A stretch of 64,000 nucleotides of DNA from AP-15 sp963703855 (lineage in GTDB: Bacteria; Pseudomonadota; Alphaproteobacteria; ATCC43930; CGMCC-115725), in NCBI GenBank assembly GCA_963703855.1, contig CAVPFW010000018.1:11534-75533 (forward strand), given 5' to 3'. The position numbers were made by a program, and so were the translations under genes. Numbering within the stretch: the stretch's first letter is position 1; the number at the start of each line of letters is the position of its first letter. Shown piece by piece: positions 18,773 through 29,084 of the stretch. Under the pieces are notes generated by a model. That model did no database searches. It worked only from the letters and a program-made list of their open reading frames with translations, and was not told where the DNA came from.

Positions 18773-18777
18773 TTCCG
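18746..18777. repeat. 32-base dispersed repeat, copy 1
   Basis: The stretch starting ggcaggattcgtcgggttga and ending tccacatttccg recurs at 48476-48507 with a single mismatch (g/a). Here it overlaps the 5' end of the ABC permease reading frame and encodes its first residues on the minus strand. Confidence 0.75.
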
Positions 18778-18781
18778 GTGC

Positions 18782-19297
18782 TTAGGCGTTGTGGATCGCC
18801 CGGCCCGGCACCGCGGGGCCATAGGGAAGCAGTGCTGCGACCAGCGCTTCGGGGATCGCCGCCGCCACCTTTTTGCCGCCGAGCAGCCGCATGCAGGCGA
18901 TCTCCTGCTCGCCCAAGGCGGCGAGATCTTCGCCGCCGTCACGGCACCGCCAGTACTCGAAGCCGAGGGCAATGCGGTCGACGGTCAGCGAATTGAGGCG
19001 CATGTCGACGCGGACTTCATCGAAGGCGGTCAATTCGGCGACGTATTCGCACGAGCACTTGGTCGTGACCAATGCCAGGCCTTGCGCCAGCTCGTCGAGC
19101 AGGCTCGGGGCGTTGTCGCGCAGAAACATTTCGCGGCAGCGTCCCTGCCATTCGAGGTGGTTGACGAAATACACGTTGCCGACGAGGTTGGTGTCGCCGA
19201 AGCCGACGACATGCCGATAGCTGTAGCTCGGGCGAGCCTCGCCCCGCCCGGCCGGCGCCGCCCGAGGCTCCGGCGTCGCGGCAGAGGGGTAGACCAC
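18782..19297 (-). CDS. Enediyne-type hotdog thioesterase (E10/TebC), apparently fused to PksE
   Basis: A 4-hydroxybenzoyl-CoA-thioesterase-like hotdog domain of the enediyne class (SgcE10/CalE7/DynE7), which hydrolyses the polyene from the PksE ACP. The diagnostic stretch SYRHVVGFGDTNLVGNVYF, then VNHLEWQGRCREMFL, includes the Asn and Arg used for catalysis in this family. The only start codon in this frame after the PPTase domain is a GTG at 19297 without a ribosome site. The frame is continuous with the PPTase tail (no stop from 19840), across a Pro/Ala-rich linker. It is therefore more likely the C-terminal domain of PksE than a free protein. The permease begins 10 bases downstream. Confidence 0.88.
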   Translation of the reverse strand: MVYPSAATPEPRAAPAGRGEARPSYSYRHVVGFGDTNLVGNVYFVNHLEWQGRCREMFLRDNAPSLLDELAQGLALVTTKCSCEYVAELTAFDEVRVDMRLNSLTVDRIALGFEYWRCRDGGEDLAALGEQEIACMRLLGGKKVAAAIPEALVAALLPYGPAVPGRAIHNA

Positions 19298-22200
19298 TGC
19301 GAGCGGGGGCTGCCGGGTCGCGACCGCGACTGCGATCGGCCCGCTACCGGCGCAATCGAATGCCTCGATCCGTGATGCGACGGCATAGGCGCCCGAAGCG
19401 AAGATTACCCAATCATCCTCGACGCGGTCTAACGTGAGCGGCGCCTGTCCGACCGCGGCTCCGGCCTTTGCCAATGCCTCGACGGCGGCCCACACGCGCG
19501 TCGCGGCACGGTCGAGAATTCCGCTCCGGTGCCGGCAGCCAGCTGCGCCAGCGCAAAACGTTCGCGACCCAAGAGATCGCGCCATAGCGGGCCGGAGCGC
19601 GGCTCGACCGCTTCGAGATCGCATCCGACCGGGGCGGAGCCGGCGACGGCGAGGGAAAGCGTCCCGCAATGAGCCGCCGAGACATAGCCGGCCGCTTCCG
19701 GCTTGCCGTCTGCTTCCGGCTTGCCGTCCGGGCGGCGCAGGATGTGATGCCCGTCGCCGAGCGCCAGGGAGATGACGGCGGCGGTCGAGGGTGCCGCACC
19801 CGAATTGCCGCCGTCGGCGATGGCGACGCGAATGCCGCACGCGGGAAAGAGATCGTCGAGCCGTCGTTCAAGGAACGGCGCGGCGAGCGCCGCCGGCCAG
19901 ATTTCCGGCAAGGGCAGCGCCTCGATCGCCTGCAGCGCCAACCCCTCCCATCGCTCGGTGAGGGTTCCGTCCTCGCTCCGGATCTCGACATCGAAGGTGA
20001 ACCGGCCACCGTCGCGTCGCGTCTCTGTCGCATGCACGCTATATGTGCTGTCGGGCCGCAGCTCGCCGAGCTCGATGCGCTCGACCGCCACCGGCAGCAC
20101 GCGGCGATGCGGGATGCACGCTTGCAGCGCGTGCAGCGCGGCATCGCGAACGCCCGGATCGCCGAGCACCAGATCGTCGGCTTCGCGCGCCGGGAACCAG
20201 GGTTCGGCTCCGGCCGGCTCGATCCGGGCGACGCAGCCGCCGGCGGCGAGCCGGCTGTACCCGCCGATGCGGCGGAAGCGCCCGGTATGAAACAGCAGGC
20301 GTCGGTAGAGCTCGGCGGGATCGAGGGCGAGCAATGGCCGGGTGTCGGGGCGGGCGCTCGCCCGGCTGCCGGGGCGGCCGTCGAACCGCGCCACCGCGCG
20401 GAAGTGGTCCGCCTGAAAACCGCTCGTTTCGCAGCGCAGCACAGTCTCGATCCGGTCGGGCGCGCGCGCCAGCGCGGCGACGCGCAGCCGGCATCCGCCG
20501 GGTGCAGGCGCCACCGGCTGGCGAAACTCCACGCCCTCGAGGAGCCGCGGCCGTCGCCCGCCGGCCAGTGCCGCGGCGGCCTGGACCATCGCCTCGAGGC
20601 CGAGCACGGCAGGCAGCAGCGGCGTCCCGCCCAGCGCATGCTCGGCCAGATAGGGATCGGTGGAGCCGGTGAGATCGGCCTCGGCGACGAGCTCGATGTC
20701 AGGATAGAACACCGGCACCCGTTCCAGGAACCGCAGCGCCGGCAGCTCGGGACGGACGAGATCGACTGTCGGGGGAGCGCCGAAGCGGCCGGCGACCACC
20801 GCCGCGGGGCGGATCGGGGCCTGCGCGACCAGCGCCTCGAACATCGCGGTCGCCTCGTCGACGGCGAGCGCCGCGACCCCGCGACGGGCCAGCGCCTCGA
20901 TCGCGCCGAGCGTTTCGGCCATGCCGACACCCGACCACGCCGACCATTCGAGAACATGGCAATGGCAGGATTTGTGCTGTGCGGCGAATTCTTCGACAAA
21001 ACGCCCGAGCCATTCATTGGCCAGCGCGTAATGGGCTTCGCCCGGCAGCCCGGTCCTGGCGATGATCGAGCCGAAGCCGACAAGGAGGCGAAGACGCTCG
21101 GGATCGAGCGCCGCGACCAGGTTGCGGACGCCGTCGACCTTGACTGCGACCGTGTCGCGGAACGCCGCCGGGTCGATCTGCATCAGCGGCGCCGGGCGGT
21201 TGATGCCGGCGGCGTGAATGAGCGCCGTGACCGGCCCGAGCGCCGCTTCCAACCCGGCGATCGCAATACCCACCGCGGCCGGTCGGTCACGTCGGCGCGC
21301 CGGTAGGCGGCGCGGATGCCGGCCGCCTCCAGTCGGGCGAGGCTCGCCCTCACCTCCGGCATATCGGCAGGCGAGCGTCCGAGCATGGCGACGCGCGCGC
21401 CGGTGCGGCGGGAGAGCGCCAGCACGCATTCGCAGCCGATGCCCTTGGCGCCGCCGCTGATCAGGATGACGTCGTCCGCGCCGAGGAAATGCGCGGGCTC
21501 CCGAGCGGGCAGCACGCGCAGCACCGGAACCCGGCGCACGCCCGAGCTGTCGTAATATGCCTCGGCATACCCGGGTTCCGCTCCCGCCGTCTCGGCCGCA
21601 AGCCAGGCCGCCGCCTGCGCGTGACCAAAGGGCAGGTCGACGACCCTGACCCGCAGGCGCGGGTCTTCGAGAGAGAGGCAGCGCGCGAACGCCGCCCCTC
21701 CGCCCCCGTGCTGAACGATCATCAGGCACGAGCCGGGGGCGCCGGCGAGCGCGGCCCGAGCGCCGCCGAGCAGCAAGGGCAAATGCTCGGGACCCGGCCG
21801 CTCGGGCAGGCAGATCGCCACGCCGTCCGCGGCGCCTTCGGCATTGCCGGCGAGCCGCTCCGCGATCGGATGCCCGGATGGCGCGAAGACCCGCCAGCTT
21901 CGCGGGCTGGCTTCGCCGGTGCGCCGGAGCGGTCTTTCCTCGAGTTCTGGGGCGAACACCCGCACCCACCCGTCCACCCCTGCGGGAAAGCTGCCCGTAT
22001 CCTCGGCCGGCAGCAGCGACCCGAGCCGGAGCGCCTCGGCGACTTCGCCCACCGTCGCCATGGCAAAACTGGTCGGTGCTGCGGGCGGCGAAAGCCCGAG
22101 GCTGCGCGCCGCTTCGGCGACGAGCTGGCCGACCGCAATCGAGCTCAGGTGGAGGTCGCCGAGCAGGCGATGGCCGGGCTCGACCCTGTCGAGGGCGAGC

Positions 22201-25034
22201 TCGAGCCGCCGGGCGACGAGCGCGCGGACGATTTCGAGCGGGGTCTGCCGAGCGCTCGGCGCTTCGCTCGGGACCGGTCGCGGGGGCGGTGAGGGCTGGC
22301 GCGTCTGCGGGCCGGCGAGAGCCGGCGCCTCCTCGCACGGATTGGCGAGAAAGCGCCTGGGGCGGTCGAGGTCGAACGGGCGCACGAAATGCCCGTCGAA
22401 CAGGGCTCCGATCCGCACCGGGGCGCCGAGCACGAAGGCGGCGCCGGCGGCGAGCAGCAGGCCGACGGCCGACTTGCCGCCGAGGTCGAGCGCGACGGCC
22501 GGCGGTTGCGCGAACCCGCCGGCGATCCTCGCGAGCCCGCGGCCGGGGCCGACCTCGATCATCAGATCCGCCTCTGCCGCTGCCGCTGCGAGCGCGTCGG
22601 CAAAGCGCACCGGGGCGACGATCTGCGCGCCCAACAGGGCGGCGAGATCGGCATCGGGGTCGAGCCGCGCGCCGGTGACGGTGGAGAACACGGCGCGGCG
22701 CAGCGCTGCGGCTGGTTCGGCGCCGACGAGGCCGGCGACCCCCGGGGCGGCCGGCGCGACGAAGCGCGAGTGAAAGGCGTGCGACACGGCGAGGCGGTGC
22801 GCGAAAATGCCCGCCTGCTCGGCGCGCGCTAGAATCCCGGCGATGGCCGCCTCGGCGCCGGAGACGACGCATTCGCCGGGCATGTTGTAACAAGCGATGA
22901 CGGCGTCGTGCCCGTCGAGCAACGACTGCGCCGCCTGCGGCGAGCCGCCGATCAGCGCCATCGCGCCGCCGGGCAAGGATCGATCGGCCATGATCCGGCC
23001 GCGCCCTCGGGCCAGGCGCAGCACCCCGGCCATGTCCCAGGCGCCCGCCCAATGAAGCGCCGTCAGCTCGCCGAGGCTGTGCCCGACCGCGGCACTCCCG
23101 GCGATGCCGAGCTTGTCGAGGATCAGCAGCCCGGCGAGCGACGCGGTCACGATCGCGGGTTGCGCGACCTCTGTCGCCGTCTCCTCGCAATCCGCAGCGA
23201 GGGCCGCGTCGGCATAGAGCGCATCCACTTCGGCGAAGCGGCGGCGCCACCACCCGCCGCCGAGCGCCGCGGGCGCCCCCTGGCCCGGGAACAGAAAGAC
23301 GATGCGCGGCGCCGCTGCCTGCGCGCAGGCGATCCCGGCCTCGGCGTCGATCGCAGGCCCGGTCATGCTGTCGAGGCGGCGAGCGAGCAGCCGCAGCCGT
23401 TCGGCGAGCTCGCCCGGGCTCGTCGCGACCGCCATCGCCCGCTCGGCCGCCGGCTCCGCGCGCCGCGCCAATGCCGCCGCGGCATCCCCGAGCTCGGCGC
23501 GCGACAGGCTCGGCGCCAGGGCGGCGAGGGCTGCGACCTGCGCCTGCAGCGCGCTGCGCGTCTCTGCGGCAAACACGAACAGCTCGGCGTCCTGACCGCC
23601 GGCGAGCAGCCGGCGCTCCCTCGGGTCGAAGGCGGTGCGGCGCGACGATGCTGTGCCTTCGAGCGCGAGATGGAGGTTGATGCCGCCAAAGCCCATCGCG
23701 CTGACCCCGGCGCGCAGCGGCTGGTCGGCGGGCCACCGCCGGCTCTCCTGCGGCACCGCAACCATGTCGCCATGCTCCAGCACGGCCGGGTGCGGCTCTT
23801 CGCAGGCCGTCGCCGCCGGCACTATCTGCCGGTCGAGCGCCATTACCGCCTTGATCAGCCCGGCGACCCCGGCAGCCGCCTTGGTATGGCCGATATTCGC
23901 CTTGATCGAGCCGATTGCCGCCGGAAAGCCCGCCCCGGCGGCGCGCCTGACCGCGGCGATGGCGGCGATCTCGACCGGATCGCCGACCGCGGTTCCGGTG
24001 CCGTGCGCCTCGAACAGCGGCACCGTGCCGGCGTCGAAGCCGGCGAGCCGGTAGGCGCGCTCCAAGGCTGCGCTCTGCCCGGTCACCGTCGGGCGGGTCA
24101 GCCCGCCGCGGCCGTCGGTCGACATCCCCCAGCCGCGGATCTCGGCGCGGGCCCGGTGTCCGCCGTCGCGGGCGTCGGCCGCGCGCATCAGGACGACAAA
24201 GCCGCAGCCTTCGCCCGGCCAGAACCCGTCGGACCGGGCATCGAACACCCGCATCGCGCTGCGCGACAGCGCGCCGTTGCGCGCGAAGCCGACCAGCTCG
24301 AACGGGTCGAGGCTGAGGTCGACGCCGCCGGCGAGCACGAGGTCGACCTCGCCGGCGATCAGCCGCAAACAGCCCGACGCGACGGCGAGCAAGGAGGAGG
24401 CGCAAGCGCCGTCGACCGTAAACCCGCCGCCGTGCAGGTCGTAGTGATTGCAGATCCGCCCGGCGATCGTGTTCGACAGGGCGCCGGCGAGGCTCTCCTC
24501 GTCGGGCGGCGGAAACGGCTCCTTGTAGGCCTCTTCGAGCCGGTCGACGAAAGCCGTCCGGCGCGCCGGATCGAACCCTTCCGCGGCGAGGGCGGCCTCG
24601 ACCCGCCGCCGCACATAGGGCCAGCGCAGCCGCATCAGTCCAGACCGGCTGAACTCGCCGGTCAATGTATTGCCGACGATGACCGCGGTCCGCTCGCGAC
24701 GGTCGCCGCCATCCGGCAGGCCGGCATCGAGGAGCGCCTCGCCGGCCACGTCGAGCGCCAGCCAGTGGGTCAGATCGGCCGACGCGAAGGCTGAGGCGGG
24801 CACCCGGTGGCGCGCCCGGTCGAAGGCGTAGTTCTCCAGCAGCGCCGCCTCGATCGGATAGATCGCGTCCGGGTCGTCCATTCCGCGCGGCGCGTAATCG
24901 GCGAGGCGCAGGCGCTCCTCGGGCAGGCGGCGGAAGGCGCGGCGCCGGGCCAGCACGGTCTCCCACAGCGCCTCGGGCGTGTCGGCATCGGGGTAACGGC
25001 ACGCCATTCCGACGATGGCGATGGCGGGAGCCAT
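19298..25034 (-). CDS. pksE: Enediyne polyketide synthase PksE (KS-AT-ACP-KR-DH-PPTase), two single-base deletions
   Basis: Iterative type I PKS that builds the polyene precursor of the enediyne core. KS is residues 1-460, with Cys211 (VDGACASS), His344 (EAHGTGT) and His383 (NIGHTKA). AT is about 575-880, with Ser653 (GHSLGE). A single ACP has Ser965 in GDLHLSSIAV. KR starts at ISGGAKGIG (1192), and its SIIARTGLPGEAHYALANE segment holds the Ser/Tyr/Asn residues. DH carries HALGGTPLLP. The PPTase has VGCDLEAVEPR and VWAAVEALAKAG. The first deletion is near 21278, after DVTDR, where restoring one G gives DRAAVGIAI. The second is near 19514, between GTGAEFS and DRAATRVWAA. All catalytic residues survive across the three frames. 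The repaired length is about 1910 residues, normal for PksE. The start is 5 bases after the E5 gene. Confidence 0.93.
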
Positions 25035-25038
25035 GGGG

Positions 25039-25986
25039 CTAGCCCGAGGTCGACGCGGCGGCCGCCGTCACCTCGGCGCGCTCGGTCGCGGCCCGCCATG
25101 CCGCGACCTGCATCAGCGCGCCGCGCGCCAGGGTGACGAGGGTCAACGCGAAAAACAGGCCGAAGACGATATGGAGGCTGACAAGCAGCCCATAGGCGAG
25201 GGCGACCGAGGCTCCAAAGACGATCTGGGCGCGCCGGCCCGACGGCGTCGTGCCCGGGTCGGTCACCATGTAGAAGGTGTAGAGCACGAAGGCGAGCCCG
25301 CTCATCGGCAGCAACGCCGCGGCCGGCGGCAGCCCGTGCCACCAGCTGCGCACCACCGCCTGAGCCACGAAGCCGGCGAGCCAGGCCGAGATCAACGGGA
25401 TGCGCTCGGTGAATTTGGTGTTCAGGAAACTGCCGGAGACCACGATCAGCAATGGCAGGATCACATCGAACGCGCCGCGCGCGTTCTCGGTGAACTGATA
25501 GGGCGGGGCGATCCCGACCCACGGGAACAGCAGCAGGGTGACCGAGATCCCGACATTCGACGGGTTCAGAAAATGGCGCCGCGGCCATTCGGCGATCGCC
25601 ACGCCGGGGATCGCTATGGGCGCCCGGAACAATGTCTTCGACGCGATGGCGACGGCGACCGCAAAGGCCGTCACCCAGAAGCGTTCGTTCGGATAGAGCA
25701 GCATGCTGACCGCGAGCCCGGTGATGTGGGCCGACAGCAGGAACTCGGCGACGGCGCGCGGCGAGCCGAGAAACCGAGCCCGGCGCCGCTGCGCCCAGGC
25801 GTCGATCGCCTCGAGCGAGAGCTCCATCGTGTAGGCCACGGCCAGCGCCACGATCGGGTGCGCCCAGGCCTGCTCGAAACCGAGCACGGTGTGGCCGAGG
25901 ATGTTGAGGACCGAGATCGCGATCGCAAAGCGCCACAAGCCGCCGATGCGCTTGTTGCGGTACCAGTTGTCGGGCGGTGTGCGCAT
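25039..25986 (-). CDS. Enediyne-cassette integral membrane protein E5 (UnbU)
   Basis: A 315-residue polytopic membrane protein with roughly eight hydrophobic helices, for example FAIAISVLNILGHTVLGF, FWVTAFAVAVAIASKTLF and LVSLHIVFGLFFALTLVT. The loops RRHFLNPSNVGISVTLLLFP and GSFLNTKFTERIPL are typical of the UnbU/E5 family, which is distantly like the RnfD/NqrB membrane subunits. It is one of the five genes always found with PksE. Its biochemical role is unproven; proposals include redox chemistry or transport at the membrane. It sits 1 base after E4 and 5 before PksE. Confidence 0.88.
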   Translation of the reverse strand: MRTPPDNWYRNKRIGGLWRFAIAISVLNILGHTVLGFEQAWAHPIVALAVAYTMELSLEAIDAWAQRRRARFLGSPRAVAEFLLSAHITGLAVSMLLYPNERFWVTAFAVAVAIASKTLFRAPIAIPGVAIAEWPRRHFLNPSNVGISVTLLLFPWVGIAPPYQFTENARGAFDVILPLLIVVSGSFLNTKFTERIPLISAWLAGFVAQAVVRSWWHGLPPAAALLPMSGLAFVLYTFYMVTDPGTTPSGRRAQIVFGASVALAYGLLVSLHIVFGLFFALTLVTLARGALMQVAAWRAATERAEVTAAAASTSG

Positions 25987-25987
25987 C

Positions 25988-27970
25988 TCAGCCCTCGCCG
26001 GCCGCGGCTGCGGTTCCGAGCAGGATCGTGTGCCAGCCCGGCGGTAGCGCGATCCGCCGGTGCTGCACCTGGCCGCCGGTGTCGCGCCATTGCAGCTCGA
26101 CCGCGACGGTGCGGCCTTCGGGCAGGTCGCCGAGCCCGAAATGGAGGTCCGGGCTGCGCTTGCCGGAATGGCCGTTGCCGCCGTCGACCTGCGCGGTGCG
26201 GCGCCGCCCGTCGGGCAAGGTCACGGTGGCGGCGGCGCCGATCGCCGGCCGGCTCGGCGGCGCGCCGTTGGGGTGGCCGGAATAGATCTCGACCCCGGCC
26301 ATCGGCGCGATCGGCAGGCGCAGGTGAAGACCGAGGAAGCGGTTCCGGCTCGGCGACAGGTTGCGGTAAAAGACCGTGTCGCCCCACTGGTCGGCGACCG
26401 CGAAATCGAGACGCCCGTCGCCGAACGCGTCGGCGATGGCGATGCCGCGCGAGGGATGCGGCTTATCCTCCGGTTCGAGGCCGAGCTCGGGTGCCACGTC
26501 GAAATAGACGCCGCCGCGGTCGCGGACGAAGAACGGGTTGCGCTCTCGGCCGCTCAGATCGTCGCCGGGCCCGACCCGCAGCCACGAGCCCGGCAGGTGA
26601 ACCGCCTGGTCGTTGCCCATCGCCAATTCCTGCAATTCGGGCCAGCGATTGGTTTCGCCGCGCACGAAGCCCGTTGCCTGGAGCACCTCCAACCAGCCGG
26701 AATTGTCGAAATCGGCGAGCTTGATGTCCCAGGCCCAGCCGCCGCGCGACAGCCCCAGCGCCTCGCTGCGATCGACGAACGGGGCGACGCCGTCCTTCAA
26801 TCGGCCGGGATCGCCGGTGTTGATGAAGGCGAAATTGCTCTCCTCGAGGGCGTATTCGGCGGTGATGTTGCTGACGAAGATGTCGAGCCGCCCGTTGCCG
26901 TCGAGATCGGCGAAATCGACCCCCATGCCCTTGAACGAGTTGCGGCCCAGCACCTTGGAGTTCGGCGTCGTCAGGTGCTTCTCGCCGGCGACGAGGGCGA
27001 GGCGGGCATGCCCCGGCGACGAGCGGTTGTAAAAAAGGCGGTCGGGGCCGAAATCGTTGGCGAGGTAGATCTCGGGCAATTGGTCGCCGTCGAGATCGGC
27101 CGCAGCCAAGGCCAGGGTCCAGCCATGCCGCGCCGCCTCGGGAAAGGCGTCGCTCGCATCGCGATAAGCGACCGACGGCGCGTCGCCGCGCGTCGCCCCG
27201 GTCCACAGCAAGAGGTGCGGGCCGCCGCCGTTGAAGGCGCGGGACATCGAATTCTGCATCGCGGCGCCGTCGCCCGGGTCGGCGTGCGCGTCGAGGATGC
27301 GCGCCCCGTCGGGAAAGTAGTTGCCGATGATCAGGTCGAGATGGCCGTCGCCGTCGACATCGGCCTGGGCCGCGGCGTTGCTGTACCAGCGCGCGCCGCC
27401 GGGGACGATCTCCTCGGCGACGAAGCTGTTCGCCGAGAGCGGCCCCGGCTTGGCGAGATGCAGGTAGACGACCGGGGTGCGGCCCCAGAAATAGACCAAG
27501 AGGTCGGTCCGCTCGTCCTCCTTGAAGTTGCCGGGGAGGCAGCCCATCGGCGCCATCGTCTGGTCGAACGGGAACCCGGCGAACGGCAGCGCAAAGGGCA
27601 GGTAGCGCGCGCCGCTGCCCGGCACCGGGGCGACGATGACCCGGTTGGTGCGGGTGTCGACATAGCAGGCGTCGTTGGGCAGCCCGTCGCCGTCGATGTC
27701 GGCGAGGGCGACGCCGGCCCCGACCGCCGAGATCCACGCCCGGATGTGCGCGAGGCCGGGGTTGACCGGGCGCAAGGAGTGCATCGGCGGGCCGGGCAAC
27801 TCGGGCAGGGGGGTCGCGGCAAAGCGGAAATGCGACGCCAATGCCGCGCGCTCGTCGCCCGACAAGGCCGGCAATTGGGCGAGCTGGTAGAGCGCCAGCA
27901 CCGCGACCACCGCAAAGCCGCGCGCGGCCCAGCGGCGGAGGAAGCCCGCGGCCCGCGTCATCCGTGTCAT
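25988..27970 (-). CDS. Enediyne-cassette FG-GAP/ASPIC repeat protein E4 (UnbV)
   Basis: A 660-residue protein with an N-terminal signal or membrane anchor (FAVVAVLALYQLAQLPALSG). It is followed by a beta-propeller of FG-GAP/VCBS repeats with calcium-loop motifs: ALADIDGDGLPND, AQADVDGDGHLDLIIGNYF, AAADLDGDQLPEIYLANDFG, DFADLDGNGRLDIFVSN and LADFDNSGWLEVLQ. The C-terminal ASPIC/UnbV domain has GGNGHSGKRSPDLHFGLG. It is an exported or periplasmic protein conserved in enediyne cassettes with no assigned activity. It overlaps E3 by 4 bases (ATGA). Confidence 0.9.
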   Translation of the reverse strand: MTRMTRAAGFLRRWAARGFAVVAVLALYQLAQLPALSGDERAALASHFRFAATPLPELPGPPMHSLRPVNPGLAHIRAWISAVGAGVALADIDGDGLPNDACYVDTRTNRVIVAPVPGSGARYLPFALPFAGFPFDQTMAPMGCLPGNFKEDERTDLLVYFWGRTPVVYLHLAKPGPLSANSFVAEEIVPGGARWYSNAAAQADVDGDGHLDLIIGNYFPDGARILDAHADPGDGAAMQNSMSRAFNGGGPHLLLWTGATRGDAPSVAYRDASDAFPEAARHGWTLALAAADLDGDQLPEIYLANDFGPDRLFYNRSSPGHARLALVAGEKHLTTPNSKVLGRNSFKGMGVDFADLDGNGRLDIFVSNITAEYALEESNFAFINTGDPGRLKDGVAPFVDRSEALGLSRGGWAWDIKLADFDNSGWLEVLQATGFVRGETNRWPELQELAMGNDQAVHLPGSWLRVGPGDDLSGRERNPFFVRDRGGVYFDVAPELGLEPEDKPHPSRGIAIADAFGDGRLDFAVADQWGDTVFYRNLSPSRNRFLGLHLRLPIAPMAGVEIYSGHPNGAPPSRPAIGAAATVTLPDGRRRTAQVDGGNGHSGKRSPDLHFGLGDLPEGRTVAVELQWRDTGGQVQHRRIALPPGWHTILLGTAAAAGEG

Positions 27971-28980
27971 GGCGGCGGCGCCGCCGTCGCCGGCACGACG
28001 CCGAGGCGCCGGCGGATCTCGGCCCGCCAGGCGGCGTAAGCGGCGCCGGGATCGCCGAGATCGAGCCCGTCGAGGGCGAGGTCGGTGATCGCCGCGGCCG
28101 CGGTCGCGTCACGGCCGCAGAACGCCCGGCACGCGCGCCCGGTGTGCTCGGCCGGGTTGCCGGCGCGCTGGCGCGCCTTGGCGGCAAAGGCTGCACCCTG
28201 GCCGAGCTCCGGCCGGAACCGGCCCGCCGCGGCGAGGAGGGCGGCCACATCGCATTCATCGGCGGGCCCGGCATAGGCGGCGGCGAGGCCGACGCCGCTC
28301 CACAGATCGGCTTGCCGGCCGAGCGGGAAGGCGGCGACGGTTGCGGCGATGGCGGCAATGTCGGCGCCGTTGACGAACCACAGGGCGCGGCCCAGCCCCT
28401 GGTCGAAGACGTTGCGCGCGTGCCCGCGCAGAGCCCGCGGGCGATTTTGGCGTTCGATCGTGTCGCGGTGGTGAAAATAGCCGGCGTGAAACCCGCAGCC
28501 GTCGATCGCGAGGGAGCGCAGCAGCGGGTCGAGCGGGCCGAGCCGCCAGGCGAGCCCGAGCGAGGTGCGCGCCAGGGCCCAGCCGGCGCCGACATGGGCC
28601 ATGTAGACGTGCGGTGCAGCCGGCCCGGCGACAAAGCGCGCAAACCGCCGCCCGCGCCACGGCGTCAACACATCGAGCAGCGCAAACCCCATCGCCGCCC
28701 CCTCGAAGGCAAAGCCCTGCAGCTCCCCGCCGACGCCGGCGAAACGCGGCCCGATCGCATCGGGATCGCCCTGGCGCAGCGCGGCGCAGTACCCCTCGAT
28801 GAAGATCCGCCCGATCGCTTCGAGCCATTCGCGCCGCGCCGGCTCGGCCGGCCCAAACCCGCGCCGCGCAAAACTCGCCTCCGCCGCGCCGATGCCGAGG
28901 AGGCGCTGCCGGATGCGGCCGGGCAAGGACACCTCGGCCGAATGCCCACCGGACGCGATCCCCGTTTGTCCCAAACCCAT
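27967..28980 (-). CDS. Enediyne-cassette protein E3 (UnbL, DUF1702)
   Basis: A 337-residue DUF1702 protein. Family marks are LLGIGAAEASFARRGF, EAIGRIFIEGYCAAL, GFAFEGAAMGFALLD, YMAHVGAGWALARTSLG, IDGCGFHAGYFHH and QGLGRALWFVNGADI. The start at 28980 (MGLGQTGIASG) has GGGGAA upstream; the open frame extends further but is not family-like. It is the first gene of the cassette and stop/start-coupled to E4. Its function is unknown, although it is a diagnostic partner of PksE. A 104-base gap upstream separates it from a PEP-CTERM gene and may carry the operon promoter. Confidence 0.88.
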   Translation of the reverse strand: MGLGQTGIASGGHSAEVSLPGRIRQRLLGIGAAEASFARRGFGPAEPARREWLEAIGRIFIEGYCAALRQGDPDAIGPRFAGVGGELQGFAFEGAAMGFALLDVLTPWRGRRFARFVAGPAAPHVYMAHVGAGWALARTSLGLAWRLGPLDPLLRSLAIDGCGFHAGYFHHRDTIERQNRPRALRGHARNVFDQGLGRALWFVNGADIAAIAATVAAFPLGRQADLWSGVGLAAAYAGPADECDVAALLAAAGRFRPELGQGAAFAAKARQRAGNPAEHTGRACRAFCGRDATAAAAITDLALDGLDLGDPGAAYAAWRAEIRRRLGVVPATAAPPP

Positions 28981-29084
28981 CGCGCGTTCCCCGAAACTCG
29001 GCGAAGGCCCGCTCCAGGCGATGTAGGCCGGCAGTCGACGATCGCCCGGCTCGACGGTCTTCTTTACCGCCGAGGGCGGGCCGG

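Noticed and set aside
19669..21306. Plus-strand frame opposite the PksE C-terminal half
   Set aside because: Shadow of the KR, DH and PPTase region; no recognisable motif.
19298..25034. PksE might be a PUFA synthase or heterocyst glycolipid synthase
   Set aside because: It has one ACP, an integrated PPTase and the E3/E4/E5/E10 partners, which do not accompany PUFA or Hgl systems.
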